The notes under the pieces are model-generated. The model did no database searches. It was not told where the DNA came from and worked only from the letters and a program-made list of their open reading frames with translations. Source: Nematostella vectensis (lineage: Eukaryota > Cnidaria > Anthozoa > Actiniaria > Edwardsiidae). Taken from it: 64,000 bases of DNA. The stretch covers positions 11,178,139-11,242,138 of the forward strand of contig NC_064039.1 in the NCBI RefSeq assembly GCF_932526225.1. The letters run 5' to 3'. Below are positions 49,140-59,470 of the stretch, in pieces (position 1 is the first letter of the stretch; each line of letters opens with the position of its first letter). Position numbers and translations under genes: made by a program.

Positions 49140-52100
49140 ACAAGATGATCATAATGATGATGATGATTACTCATGCAGGAAGGCGTTTTACCTTTTGCTT
49201 TAATGATAATTAAGGTTGTGCATCCTCTTTTTGTTATTATGTTTCTTTTTGAACCCACAATTCTGGCGAGGCCGCCGATCAAGAGTAAAGGTTGCAATCT
49301 TTGGAGTCAGTAACACCCTTGATTGTCTTAAGCCCCGTGCAAACTGCGCCAGCACCCGCCAGCATAGCTGGCGAATTCTTGCTTGACTGACCAAAAGACA
49401 AAGGAAATGTCAAAACGTCCATTTCCTATTTTGACATTTCCTTTGTCCTAAAGTCAGTCAAGCGAAAACTCGCCAGCAAACCTGGTAGGTGCTGGCGCAG
49501 TTTGCACGGGGCTTTAGATCGCGAGCCTCAAGAGCTGAAAATAGCGAAGAAGTGGGCAAGGGTGCTAATGGTATCGACTCCTCGGCTCCTGTAAGCCGCC
49601 ATGTTGTTTCCTAGCGGCTTGGGTCAGTAACAAAATCCATCTGAGTTCTCCTTTTTACAACCTCTTTGGCAATCTTAAAGACTGAATTTAGTAAGCCATC
49701 AACGATGAAGCTCTGTTTTTAGTTTCATCCGTAAATACTGTAAGAAAAGGGAGACGCTAAGAACCCCTTCAAGCCGAGGAAGAATGTCGAGCGGAATGTT
49801 GTCATACCCCTTCAAGCCGAGGACGAATGTCGAGCGGAATGTTGGCATACCCCTTCAAGCCGAGGAAGAATGTCGAGCGGAATGTTGGCATACCCCTACA
49901 AGCCGAGGAAGAATGTCGAGCGGAATGTTGGCATACCCCTACAAGCCGAGGAAGAATGTCGAGCGGAATGTTGGCATACCCCTACAAGCCGAGAAAGAAT
50001 GTCGAGCGGGATGTTGGCATACCCCTACAGGCCGAGGAAGAATGTCGATCGGAATGTTGGCATACCTCTACAAGCCGAGAAAGAATGTCGATCGGAATGT
50101 TGGCATACCCCTACAAGACGAGGAAGAATGTCGAGAGGAATGTTGGCATACCCCTACAAGCCGAGGAAGAATGTCGAGAGGAATGTTGGCATACCCCTAC
50201 AAGCCGAGGAAGAATGTCGAGCGGAATGTTGGCATACCCCTACAAGCCGAGGAAGAATGTCGAGCGGAATGTTGGCATACCCCTACAAGCCGAGGAAGAA
50301 TGTCGAGCGGAATGTTTGCATACCCCTACAAGCCGAGGGAGAATGTCGAGCGGAATGTTGGCATACCCCTACAAGCCGAGGAAGAATGTCGAGCGGAATG
50401 TTGGCATACCCCTACAAGCCGAGGAAGAATGTCGAGAGGAATGTTGGCATACCCCTTCAAGCCGAGAAAGAATGTCGAGCGGAATGTTGGCATACCCCTA
50501 CAAGCCGAGGAAGAATGTCGATCGGAATGTTGGCATACCCCTACAAGCCGAGGAAGAATGTGGAGCGGAATGTTGGCATACCCCTACAAGCCGAGGAAGA
50601 ATGTTGAGCGGAATGTTGGCATACCCCTACAAGCCGAGGAAGAATGTCGAGCGGAATGTTAGCATACCCCTTCAAGCCGAGGAAGAATGTCGAGCGGAAT
50701 GTTGGCATACCCCTTCAAGCCGAGGGAGTATGTCGAGCGGAATGTTAGCATACCCCTACAAGCCGAGGAAGAATGTCGAGCGGAATGTTGGCATACCCCT
50801 TCAAGCCGAGTAAGAATGTCGAGCGGAATGTTGGAATACCCCTTCAAGCCGAGAAAGAATGTCGAGCGGAATGTTGGAATACCCCTTCAAGCCGAGGAAG
50901 AATGTCGAGCGGAATGTTGGCATACCCCTTCAAGCCGAGGAAGAATGTCGAGCGGAATGTTGGCATACCCCTACAAGCCGAGAAAGAATGTCGAGCGGAA
51001 TGTTGGAATACCCCTTCAAGCCGAGTAAGAATGTCGAGCGGAATGTTGGCATACCCCTTCAAGCCGAGGGAGAATGTCGAGCGGAAGGTTGGCATACCCC
51101 TACAAGCCGAGAAAGAATGTCGAGCGGGATGTTAGCATACCCCTTCAAGCCGGGGAAGAAGGTCGAGCGGAATGTTGGCATACCCCTAGAAGCCGAGGAA
51201 GAATGTCGAGCGGAATGTTGGCATGCCCCTAGAAGCCGAGGAAGAATGTCGAGCGGAATGTTGGCATACCCCTTTAAGCCGAGGAAGAATGTCGAGCGGA
51301 ATGTTAGCATACCCCTACAAGCCGAGGAAGAATGTCGAGCGGAATGTTGGCATACCCCTTCAAGCCAAGGAAGAATGTCGAGCGGAATGTTGGCATACCC
51401 CTTCAAGCCGAGGAAGAATGTCGAGCGGAATGTTGGCATACCCCTACAAGCCGAGGAAGAATGTCGAGCGGAATGTTGGCATACCCCTACAAGCCGAGGA
51501 AGAATGTCGAGCGGAATGTTGGCATACCCCTACAAGCCGAGGAAGAATGTCGAGCAGAATGTTGACATACCCCTTCAAGCCGAGTAAGAATGTCGAGCGG
51601 AATGCTGGCATACCCCTTCAAGCAAAGGAAGAATGTCGAGCGGAATGTTGGCATACCCCTTCAAGCAAAGGAAGAATGTCGAGCGGAATGTTGATATACC
51701 CCTTCAAGCCGAGGAAGAATGTCGAGCGGAATGTTGACATACGCACACAAACCAAGCACTGGCTGCATGTTTATAGTCGTGGTCCATTTTAGTCGACAGA
51801 GCAAAAAAATGGCAAGTTTTCTAAAAATAAGGTCTGATTAACTTCGGTAAGCTTGAATTTTTGCATAGAGGTTCCTTATGTTATGAAAACTAACATATCA
51901 AAAAGTGTTTTTTCTAATGGATTTGTCGAGATATGAGACTTGAAGTGCCATTTTTTAAATGTTCCAAGTATAAATTCTCCTCGTTTTTAGGGAGAAGTTG
52001 GGCTCTGATCAGAAATTAAGCCAACTTTGCTCGCTAATATCTAAATTTCACATCTTCTAAATTTCTTTAAAATTGGAAATTAAGCTTTTGGTCAGAGAAA

Positions 52101-55100
52101 CTCCTTGTATGCGTAAATTTGAGCTTATATATTGAGAATTTGAAAATTTTATGCCTTTTTTTTGCTCTGTCTTTTAGTCTGTTATTGTGCACACTTGAGA
52201 TAAGAGTGTGTGCGCGCTTTTTGCTTAGACAAGCAAGTAAGTAAAACAGTAACAGAAAAAATGGGCCTGAAAAGGTATATTCTTTCAATAAGTCACTATA
52301 ATTAACACATTTCGCCGAACTTAACACTCGCAATTTTGCCAGATCTATAAATTTGCTCAGATAATAAGAGGCAGTTAATGCTGGTGCGCGGAGGTAATGC
52401 AGCCGTTGTGTTTCCATTATCGGTATTGTGAAAAAGTAGTTGAGCTTATATAGGTGCAACTGTAATTTTGACATAGCCTAAACCTCGGGAGATATTGATA
52501 TGAGTCAAACCTGAATAAGACAGGTTTTTAAAATTAACTGTTGACCGTACGTGACCGTCTACATGCCGGTGTGGCGCGCATCTCTGAGATAACAAAGCTC
52601 TATTTTTGTACCTTGTAGCCTCGAAGTTTCCGCACGATAATGAGTTGGTTTTGTCTCAGTTTTGACAGAAAATGAAATATTTGGACTAGATTTGCTGATA
52701 CTACTATGGTGCAAACAGCCTGCTCCATCTTATTTCATTTTAAAAGGAGACAAGCTTTGTTAAAATAAAAATGTAATTAATATAGGGAACTGTTCGGCCA
52801 AGAGGGGGGGGGGGGGGGGATTCTCCATGAAAGTAGACGGGGGTGTTCAAATTTATTTTCCGCTTCTGCTATCTCTTAGGGATCTCACGCTAGTGGGTCA
52901 TCACATCCTTATAACAACTGGAGAGTAGTCAGGAAATAGATGTGCTGAAAATGTGTTTGTTTTTAGTGCTTAGAGTTAGTAATAGCTTCGAACACACCTA
53001 ATGTGCTATCTTTAAGGGGTAAGAATTGCTGTTGACCACACCCAAAATGCTACCCCTTAATAATTGATTTTGCCGAAGATCACCCCAATCTGTTTTTATG
53101 GGACCCACCTCCATATCCCCAACCCCCGACCTTGCCAAATTTTCATCTTTAATAAGCCTGCCCTGAAGAAGTCTTATTAAAGACGAAAATTCGGTCAAAT
53201 ACCAGTTTTTAGTGTATTGTATTTATTCTTCTGGTTCACGAACACGACTATTTGGGCTTTTTGTATTTATTAATTTTACAATTGGTATTGATGTAGCGGA
53301 CTATTCATAATTTCTCAAAGGGATGCGCATCATCCAAGGCAATCGGAGAGGGGGGGGGAGGGGGGGGGGGGTAAGGAGGAACTTCGTGACTTTGATTTTC
53401 CGTTCATCGGCAAAAATAGCATCCTTCCCGCGAAGATGCATTTCCCAGCACAAAATGATCTTTTATATGCAAATCCAACTTCCGACACAAATGTCGTTTC
53501 TCTTTATAATTCTCTTGCCTGTTAATAGTGGGTGGCGTCTAAACGTGCCATCTTGGCTGAAGCCCCTGGTATTCACTCAAATGATCAAAGCGTCCAACTG
53601 ACTAGACTTGCGTATGTAATCGCCTTATGCTGGGCTGTTGTATATCTTTTGCGAGTGTTGCTTTGCAATTTACCTAAAGTGTATTTTTTCATATGCTTTT
53701 CAAATAAAAAAAGACAAGAAGATATTTATCAAGATAAAGGAGATAAAGGACATTATAAACGCAAAGCTAACAAAAAATGGCCTGCGCTTGGGGACGAAAA
53801 CATCCCTCACCATGCCTCTAATAATTCAGCAAATCCTATTTTGCTACGAATAACAGGGAGAGTATTAAGAGTCGGTGATTACGGTGCTCACCCCTGGTGC
53901 TTAATTATTTCGTCGTCTTTGATTGATTATTCTTAGGCTATTTTCTAATGATGTCTAGAATATAGGGGTGGGGAATGGATTACGTGTCATGACAGATTTC
54001 AATGATTTGTTAATAAGACTTTTCAAGAAAAGGTCGTTTGTATTTGTTATTGACCATATTTCGAGGCCATACCTTCCCTCTTTCAGGTAAAAATAAACAC
54101 TTCAATGGCATGTTCGTTGATGAAATGATATTTTAACAAAAACAGAGAAGACTACACTGTGTTTTGTTGTTGTTGCCAGGGTTGTGTGTGTGTGGGAGGT
54201 TGGGGGGTGGGGTGGTGCACGCGCTGTCCTGCCTGAGCCCACCCCTATCTAAGCGCCCTTAGACGAAGATGGTAAGGCTATAATGGCACTGTATATTTTA
54301 TGGAGTTTTTATCGTTTTAGTGTTGCTTATACCTGCGTCCACCCCCTCCCCTTACACAGGGGGATTTCCGAAATCTCGACTTCTCCTGTCTGTTGGATCG
54401 TGATTAGATGTTGGATCGTGTTGTTTCGATTATCCTTGCATGAATAAACTCAGCACTGCGAAAATGCCTATTTTGAGCCGCTTGAAGTTGCGTGGTCCCT
54501 AGCAATTTCCAGTTTTGATGAGCGCCTTGTTAATTATGGGGACTTCAATCCGACAGATCCACCTGCGACGGTCGGTAATTACCATGAACGAGTGCGAGTG
54601 TGTATTTTCCCGCCAGATCTTATCGTGTTAGCTAATAGACTGCATACAGAAAGCGATTCCGAATAGTTGAGAAAAGCTTTAAACAAAGACAAGGAAATTT
54701 CAGTGTTTTTCCTGGATTAATTAATCCCTTGTTGCAACGTCTATTGATTATGAGTAACGCCTTGGACTCATTTAGAGTGAAAGCTTGAAATCAAAGGTTG
54801 GAATATTTTTTTATGCAATCGCCGAAAAATCGCCAGTGGGTCGGTAAACAAAACTTCGGTGGCGATAGAATATTGACTGTGCGGCCGATCTAGGCCATCA
54901 TCGAGGGAGAGAAAGCGACAGCTTATACTCGCCAGGTGAACTCTCAGAGCACGCTCTGGTTGTCGCATCCCTTTCAGTCACCGTCCTAGAAATGTTCCGT
55001 GTTCTAAAGTAAGTTTTTCTTTTTCTTTTTTTTTTTTTTTTAATCGACTAGTCACTGAAATCAGCTGAGATACCATCCAAAAGTACATAGTTTATCGCCG

Positions 55101-57323
55101 AATCTTAATTTACACCTAGTTCTCCTTGATATCATTTAATATTTATTCGCTAAGGCTACTGAAAAAGCGAGCTCTTTCGATGAGACAATACAACAAGCTT
55201 CCGCAGCCACAAACCATAATTGTCGACTATTTCCCGACAACCTCGGCGATGAAGCTCGAACCATTGCAGCCAGACGTCATATTCGAAGAGCATGCAGCAA
55301 TGATTTACAACATGGGTAATAGTTGACTTGAGCAACACGAAGCGACCACGGGCTAGATCCGGGAGACATTTTATACAGAAAATAATATTTCGTAAAGAAT
55401 GCCCGAGTCTCCACCTTCGTCAGCGAGGTAAAACTAAAAGTTTGTTCATTTTAATCGTATGACATTTTTCCGTTTAGTGTTGGACTCGGGTTTAAACTTA
55501 AACCATTCTCTTGGTTTAATGCTTCCCCCGTCCTTTATGTTTCCGTATTAGTAAGTATCGTAAGACTAATGAGAATTGTGACTGTCATTTTCGCAACATT
55601 AATTTGCATCGGGAGCACTTTATTATTTTCTAAGAAGGCGCAAGTCATGGTTTCGAAACGAGAGATAACAATAACAGCCTCAGACAGTAGCGATCCGCGG
55701 AATGCTTTTCCTGTGAAGCCTGATTTATACACTCTAAGCATTAAATTCAAATGTGGTTTCACTCAACCCACAAAACCCAGCTGTCCTTCGCGCATAAATT
55801 TGATTTTGCTTTAAGTTGCTCTAACGTTCGCTTTGCGCGCGTGACAGCGATCCACCGAAATGGACTCAAACATGGAAAACTCTCAAGCGAAACCCTTGTA
55901 AGTACTGGTAGTGATTATGAAGCAATTGCTTTTCCGACCAATTGCTCTATTTTATGGTTTAAAAGCCGTATCACCAAGGGAATATAATATTGTTTTTGTG
56001 CAAGGGAAACAAATAGTTGATTATTCCTCTACATGGTAAAGGTCATTTGAATAATTCGTCAGCTAGCACTGAGCTCGCCAGCAGGCCATTATTCTACGCG
56101 CTCTCTGTTATCGATTCACTTTTGGAAAAGACTAAGCGCTTGAGAGAGACTGTGTCGCGCCGAAGAAGGTCCAACTTTGCTAATATGTTCTCTAGAGTTC
56201 GACCTATCGCTGGCTTAGGCAAACTGTGAGCTGCTTTTTTGGGGGATTATTCAATTGAAGGTTCTTTATGGCCATGTCTCGGGAACGTCGCAAGCCAAAT
56301 CTGAAGTTGACGGACAAGTAGGTCGAGCTGACAACAGTGGTAACACCACCACCACCATGTTATTATACAACTTACATTGCCTCAGAGCTTTTAACGCCAA
56401 CACACAATCCGCTCTACATGAGTTTTGTTTATCGTTGGATTGTATAAAGGTGTCTTTGACCTTTTTAGCTATCACATGAGAACATTAGTACGTCAATAGG
56501 AATTATTTTATTTTGCCATTAGGAAAATGTCATAGTTAGTAACTATGGATAGCTCAATGCTTTTTTTTCGTAGTTAAAACCTGGCGCGTGCTTTACCGTC
56601 AATAAGATATATAGCCAATACAACCGTTCCAACCAAGTGTTTGCACTTTATATTTATTGCAATGATCTTTCTAGGCCACCTCAATATAGCTGGTCTCATT
56701 ATAAACTCCGTAGATGCGTATGATAGCGAAAAAAAAAACATGCCTTCCTTTATTTAATGGTGGCATATTTTTCTATTTGTATTCATCGACCCTGCCAGTG
56801 TTTCTAAAATTATCAAAATATGTTTTCTAATATGGCACAAATTACAGAAAAATTAACGTTGTTTATAGTATAGACTAGCTGGGGGTATAAAAAACGCATA
56901 AGATTCTTTACTGCCAGGAAGTTGCCAGGTGTTTCAGTGAAAAAGCCAAGAAGATACGAACCAATTTTGTTGGAAGTTTTGTTTGCTGCCCTGTCAAACT
57001 TAGATGACGGTCTCTTGATGTGAAGACAAACTTTAGTTTCACTTGTGATTCTGCTCTCACTTTAGCACCTGTCTTGTGACGGAATAATCCTTGGGGGATT
57101 TTGTTATTGCAGTATAGTCGCCTGTTAAAGAGATTCTGCTCTTGTGATATTTGACCCAAAACCTTAATACCCCAGTAATCACAGTAATATTTTTTATCTA
57201 AACAAAGCTTCGAAACAGTATTGTTTTTGTTTGTTTCGTGTTTACAGGAGAAGTTTCGATGATGCGCAGAGTAGATTCAAGTGCAGAAAAGTCCTCGGAA
57301 TCGGTGGAAAGGAGCCCTCAAAA
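40722..57323 (+). CDS. 5' end of an unidentified gene with seven candidate alternative first exons
   Basis: Seven ATG-initiated exons lie at 40722-40801, 44864-44901, 54992-55008, 55399-55427, 55860-55897, 56185-56225 and 56268-56317. All end at GT donors two bases into a codon. The acceptor at 57246-57247 (pyrimidine-rich, TTTACAG) starts a shared exon, 57248-57323, whose first base completes that codon and whose frame is then open to a GTACGT donor in phase 0. The shared peptide starts RSFDDAQSRF and ends GIGGKEPSK. Each promoter would thus give a different N-terminus on one protein body that must continue past 64000, or in exons I could not recognise. I do not know the family. The layout resembles the alternative-promoter organisation known in signalling-enzyme genes such as PDE4, but there is no sequence match to claim that. 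Exons this short are inherently uncertain. Confidence 0.5.
40802..44863. other. Intronic/intergenic stretch between candidate exons A and B
   Basis: No other exon is supported. It includes a C-tract at about 42738-42754 and a 34-bp tandem repeat at 42896-43105. The ATG at 41245 looks like another first exon but is rejected, because joining it to 57248 would create a stop codon. Confidence 0.4.
42896..43105 (+). repeat. 34-36 bp tandem repeat, about six units
   Basis: Units of about 34 bp built on GACTTGAGCTAAGAGTGCTA and GACTAGAGAGTGT. The later units are more diverged (GAGCTAAAAGTGCTTGCAGA). Confidence 0.8.
44864..44901 (+). CDS. Candidate alternative first exon B
   Basis: Encodes MTDIPLPSDKNA plus a split Arg codon. 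The donor is AG|GTAAGG at 44902. The ATG context is A-rich (GAGAAAAATGA). Joined to 57248 it gives NARRSFDD. Sequence just upstream is purine-rich and could be 5' UTR. Confidence 0.5.
44902..49330. other. Stretch between candidate exons B and the minisatellite, no supported gene
   Basis: Mostly AT-rich. The part at about 48240-48800 is CpG-richer and open on the minus strand for 188 codons with no recognisable domain. On the plus strand, 48740-48787 looks like a small first exon in a different phase (see findings). A (GAT)n microsatellite lies at 49105-49170. Confidence 0.4.
49105..49170 (+). repeat. (GAT)n microsatellite
   Basis: A run of about ten GAT triplets followed by interrupted GAT/AAT triplets. 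Its reverse gives an Ile-rich antisense frame that is an artefact. Confidence 0.9.
49331..49513. mobile_element. 183-bp MITE, copy 1 (PIF/Harbinger-like)
   Basis: Perfect terminal inverted repeats of 25 bp starting AGCCCCGTGCAAACTGCGCC and ending GGCGCAGTTTGCACGGGGCT, flanked by TTA on both sides (49328-49330 and 49514-49516). A three-base TTA target duplication is typical of PIF/Harbinger-type elements. Interior arms also pair (GACAAAGGAAATGTCAAAA facing TTTTGACATTTCCTTTGTC), so the whole element is nearly a hairpin. There is no coding capacity. Confidence 0.88.
49764..51741 (+). repeat. 43-bp minisatellite array, 46 units
   Basis: The unit is CCCCTACAAGCCGAGGAAGA followed by ATGTCGAGCGGAATGTTGGC and ATA; 1978 bases correspond to exactly 46 periods. 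The main variation is TTCAAG versus TACAAG, plus single-base changes. The unit has no stop triplet in any plus-strand frame and 43 is not a multiple of three, so all three forward frames are long and open and encode the same 43-residue repeat in rotated order. A few units carry TGA through substitution. I call it DNA repeat, not gene. Confidence 0.95.
52815..53115 (+). repeat. Dispersed repeat, copy 2 of 2 (see 27716-28085)
   Basis: Same order of landmarks as the first copy: CACGCTAGTGGGTCATCA, AGATGTGCTGAAA, TTTTTAGTGCTT, TGTTGACCACACCCAAA, TTGATTTTGCCGA and TGTTTTTATGGGA. The orientation is direct. Confidence 0.65.
53127..53269 (+). mobile_element. Palindromic element family, copy 1
   Basis: Contains GAAGTCTTATTAAAGACGAA, then CAAATACCAGTTTTTAGTGT and CTTCTGGTTCACGAACACGA. 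The reverse complement of the same order is found at 58353-58520. Only the right half is well kept; the left arm (GCCAAATTTTCATCTTTAAT) pairs imperfectly with the right arm. Confidence 0.65.
54992..55008 (+). CDS. Candidate alternative first exon C
   Basis: Encodes MFRVL plus a split codon (AA). The donor GTAAGT at 55009 is a consensus site. Joined to 57248 it gives LKRSFDD. Very short, so alone it is weak; its value is the shared phase and location. It could instead splice, also in frame, to the nearby open block at 55155-55319. Confidence 0.4.
55155..55319 (+). CDS. Possible coding exon between first exons C and D
   Basis: An AG acceptor at 55153-55154 and a GTAATA donor at 55320 bound a frame whose composition looks protein-like (QYNKLPQPQTIIVDYFPTTS and MKLEPLQPDVIFEEH). 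Its entry phase fits exon C. Its exit phase (1) fits the other open frame of exon 57248-57323 (EVSMMRRVDSSAEKSSES), not the one used by the other first exons. So there are two self-consistent ways to read the shared exon, and this block decides between them only for promoter C. The acceptor has a poor pyrimidine tract. Confidence 0.3.
   Translation, partial: ATEKASSFDETIQQASAATNHNCRLFPDNLGDEARTIAARRHIRRACSNDLQHG
55399..55427 (+). CDS. Candidate alternative first exon D
   Basis: Encodes MPESPPSSA plus a split Arg codon (AG). The donor is GTAAAA at 55428. An in-frame TAA lies two codons upstream of the ATG (55393-55395), which fixes the start if the exon is real. Joined to 57248 it gives SARRSFDD. 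Confidence 0.45.
55860..55897 (+). CDS. Candidate alternative first exon E
   Basis: Encodes MDSNMENSQAKP plus a split codon (TT). The consensus donor GTAAGT is at 55898. The ATG context is good (CCGAAATGG). Joined to 57248 the split codon becomes TTG (Leu), giving KPLRSFDD. Confidence 0.5.
56185..56225 (+). CDS. Candidate alternative first exon F
   Basis: Encodes MFSRVRPIAGLGK plus a split codon (CT). The donor is GTGAGC at 56226. The frame is open for another 56 codons upstream but contains no earlier ATG, so this ATG is the likely start. Joined to 57248 it gives KLRSFDD. Confidence 0.45.
56268..56317 (+). CDS. Candidate alternative first exon G
   Basis: Encodes MAMSRERRKPNLKLTD plus a split codon (AA). 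The donor is GTAGGT at 56318. An in-frame TGA at 56256-56258 precedes the ATG. It begins only 43 bp after the exon F donor, so F and G may be alternatives from one transcript start. Joined to 57248 it gives TDKRSFDD. Confidence 0.4.
57248..57323 (+). CDS. Shared second exon of the multi-promoter gene
   Basis: 76 bp between a good acceptor (GTTTGTTTCGTGTTTACAG) and a GTACGT donor. Entered in phase 2 it encodes RSFDDAQSRFKCRKV followed by LGIGGKEPSK and exits in phase 0. Entered in phase 1 it encodes a Ser/Glu-rich peptide instead. Seven upstream exons fit the first reading and one internal block fits the second. No family is recognised, and the next exon was not found before 64000. Confidence 0.5.
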
Positions 57324-58352
57324 GTACGTATGATAACAGTGATTTCGACAGCGGGACTAGGATTCACGGTGCCATTGTTAGAAACTGATTTTAATCTGCA
57401 TCTGACAGCTAAAACTCCAACAATGTGTTTGTTGTTCCTCGATTTGAGACATTATCAAGAGATACAACGATACTCTTAAAGCGATAAGTTAGGCGAAAAT
57501 TAAATAGTAATGATTATGTGAAATTAATCCATCTAAAATTCGTGGCTCCTAAAATGAGATAGGGTGAGATAAGGGATAGAGGGGGGGGGAGGGGGGTGCA
57601 CAAATTCATTTAAAAAATTGAATAAGCTTCAAAAGCAAAAAATGGCGCAACTGAAATGCCTACTAAAAAAGTAATGGATCAGCGAAAAAGAAAAATCAAA
57701 CACAGCTACTTCGCGAGAAAAATAATCTAGCAACCAAAAAAAACGTTCACTTATTCCTCCCGTCAAACACAGACCTATTTCAAAAATCATATCTGTCACC
57801 TGAAAGTTACCTAGAGGTATTAATAACTCCGACTTGCGTGACACTGGATCAGACTTGCGTGACACTGATATTATTTTGAAATATCTTATCATTTCGAAAA
57901 ATGTGATTTACTCAAAGGTTATTTTATTTTCAAAATCCCTTGAAACAAAATGTAATAGCTAAAGTGTAATAGTAAAGCCAGAACAAAAGAGAACAAAGAC
58001 ATTACAGTGTCTTAGTACTAAATAAACTAAATAGTATTTCACTGTTTTTTGAAAACCACTCTAAAATAAAGCCGTTTAAATTTTAGTGGAGATTGAATCT
58101 CACAGTGATTCATCAGGATTTGCTTCATAATGAATGTACCTTATTTTGCATACATTTTTGGCGGCAGTGACGATTCACAACGCAACTAGAATCCCGATTA
58201 TAATTCAGATTATTTGTTAGAATATAAGGATACAATAATGTCATTCGATGGGTAACCACACTCCCCTGCACAATACCCATGATGCTTTTCAGTCGTAGGA
58301 TAGGCATTTTGGCATTTTGAAAAATCCTATTCATGGAATACTTCTGAAATAG

Positions 58353-58522
58353 TAAATACAAAAAACCCAAATAGTCGTGTTCGTGAACCAGAAGAATGAA
58401 TACAATACACCAAAAACTGGAATTAGACCGACTCTGCCAAATTTTCGTCTTTAATAAGAATTGTGAAGCAGTCTTATTAAAGACGAAAATTTGGCAGAGT
58501 CAAATACCAGTTTTTGGTGTAT
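58353..58522 (-). mobile_element. Palindromic element family, copy 2 (inverted)
   Basis: Perfect 29-bp inverted arms: GACTCTGCCAAATTTTCGTC... at 58430-58458 and its reverse complement at 58473-58501, with a 14-bp spacer. A second, outer inverted pair is ATACACCAAAAACTGG at 58405 facing CCAGTTTTTGGTGTAT ending 58522. The left flank (58353-58404) matches the reverse complement of 53220-53269. Confidence 0.8.
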
Positions 58523-58591
58523 CTGATATAGTAATATACAATACAGGAATGCATTAAGGGTTGATACTTTGCGGCAGTAGTTGTCGACAGA

Positions 58592-58786
58592 ATGTTTTCT
58601 AGTAATTGCCTTATGCACGTGGTGTCAGCAGGCTCTGAGGATCCAGGGCTTTCTTTCTTTGACCGCAAAAAAAATAAATTTACGCCGGAAGAAGGTTCTT
58701 CTGCGGTAAGGATCTTTGGGAGCAACCGCAAATCCCGCTGGATCTCCGAGCATTATCGTGGCAGAACTGGTGATCCCACCCTCTGA
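58592..58786 (+). other. Uncertain open block (exon or dispersed repeat)
   Basis: The frame contains EDPGLSFFDRKKNKFTPEEG, followed by a GTAAGG donor at 58706. The upstream acceptor (GTGTCAGCAG) is weak and would need phase 1, which does not fit the phase-0 exit of the shared exon. The antisense strand is equally open. It could be a coding exon of something else or a non-coding dispersed repeat. Confidence 0.25.
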
Positions 58787-59470
58787 AAAATAAACCTGTT
58801 AAGGATTCTTCAGGTGTAATCAGCATAAAACGCTTGTTTTTTTAATTTTAAAAACATATTTCAAGCTGCACTTGAAAACATGTGCGAGAGAAGAAACCCA
58901 CTAGAGCGTCTGGTAGTTTACCAAAAAGAGTTACCGACTGTGAGCGACAGTGCTGAATAACGTATGCACATGCGCGTGTTCTGGCTAAAACAAACAAAAT
59001 CTCAGTGTTGAATCGTTCGAGTAAAGGCACGAAAGGTTGACTTCGGTCGCTGTTTTGACTTACTGTACAGCATTAAAACCATACTGTACAAAAGATGACA
59101 GATTTGTTTGATAATGAGGGAGTCATAAAGAAACTTTTAGCCTCAGGTTTGATCTAGTTTTCTTAGCATTCGCCAAAATGTGACAGTTCGCCGGTAAAAA
59201 GCCGCCATTTCAAAACAAAAAGGCTGGTTTAACTGCGCAGTACTGGAACTAGTCTTGGGTTTCTCAGCACTGTCACAGTGAGCCGATATGTAAATATGAC
59301 GGAGCCATCCCGTAATAAAGCTGTCGTATTTAATGTCTTTAAATACAGTATAACGTTTAAAAAACGGTAGATAACACGATAGGTTCTCCTCGAATTATCT
59401 CAGAAATCGAATTATCTCAGTCTAATTTCTTACTGTGCAACGCGCGCTACCGTGGCCACCTTGTTTGTTT

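Larger units (their letters stand above)
51742..54991. other. Gene-free stretch before the promoter cluster
   Basis: Contains G-tracts at about 52804-52819 and 53350-53372, a dispersed repeat copy (52815-53115) and half of the palindromic element family (53127-53269). The frame at 53532-53936 starts without ATG and shows no domain. Confidence 0.4.

Noticed and set aside
53160..53200. Hammerhead ribozyme-like core (CTGAAGA, a GTCTT/AAGAC stem, then GAAA)
   Set aside because: Stem I cannot be drawn and the copy at 58470 lacks the CTGAAGA box; the simple palindrome explains the pairing.
53532..53936. 134-codon frame with a possible membrane segment
   Set aside because: Begins at GTG, has no ATG start in a sensible place, no domain and no splice support.
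55569..55814. 81-codon frame with a hydrophobic start (MRIVTVIFATLICIG)
   Set aside because: Overlapped by an antisense frame of similar length, no domain and no donor in the phase used by neighbouring exons; could be chance.
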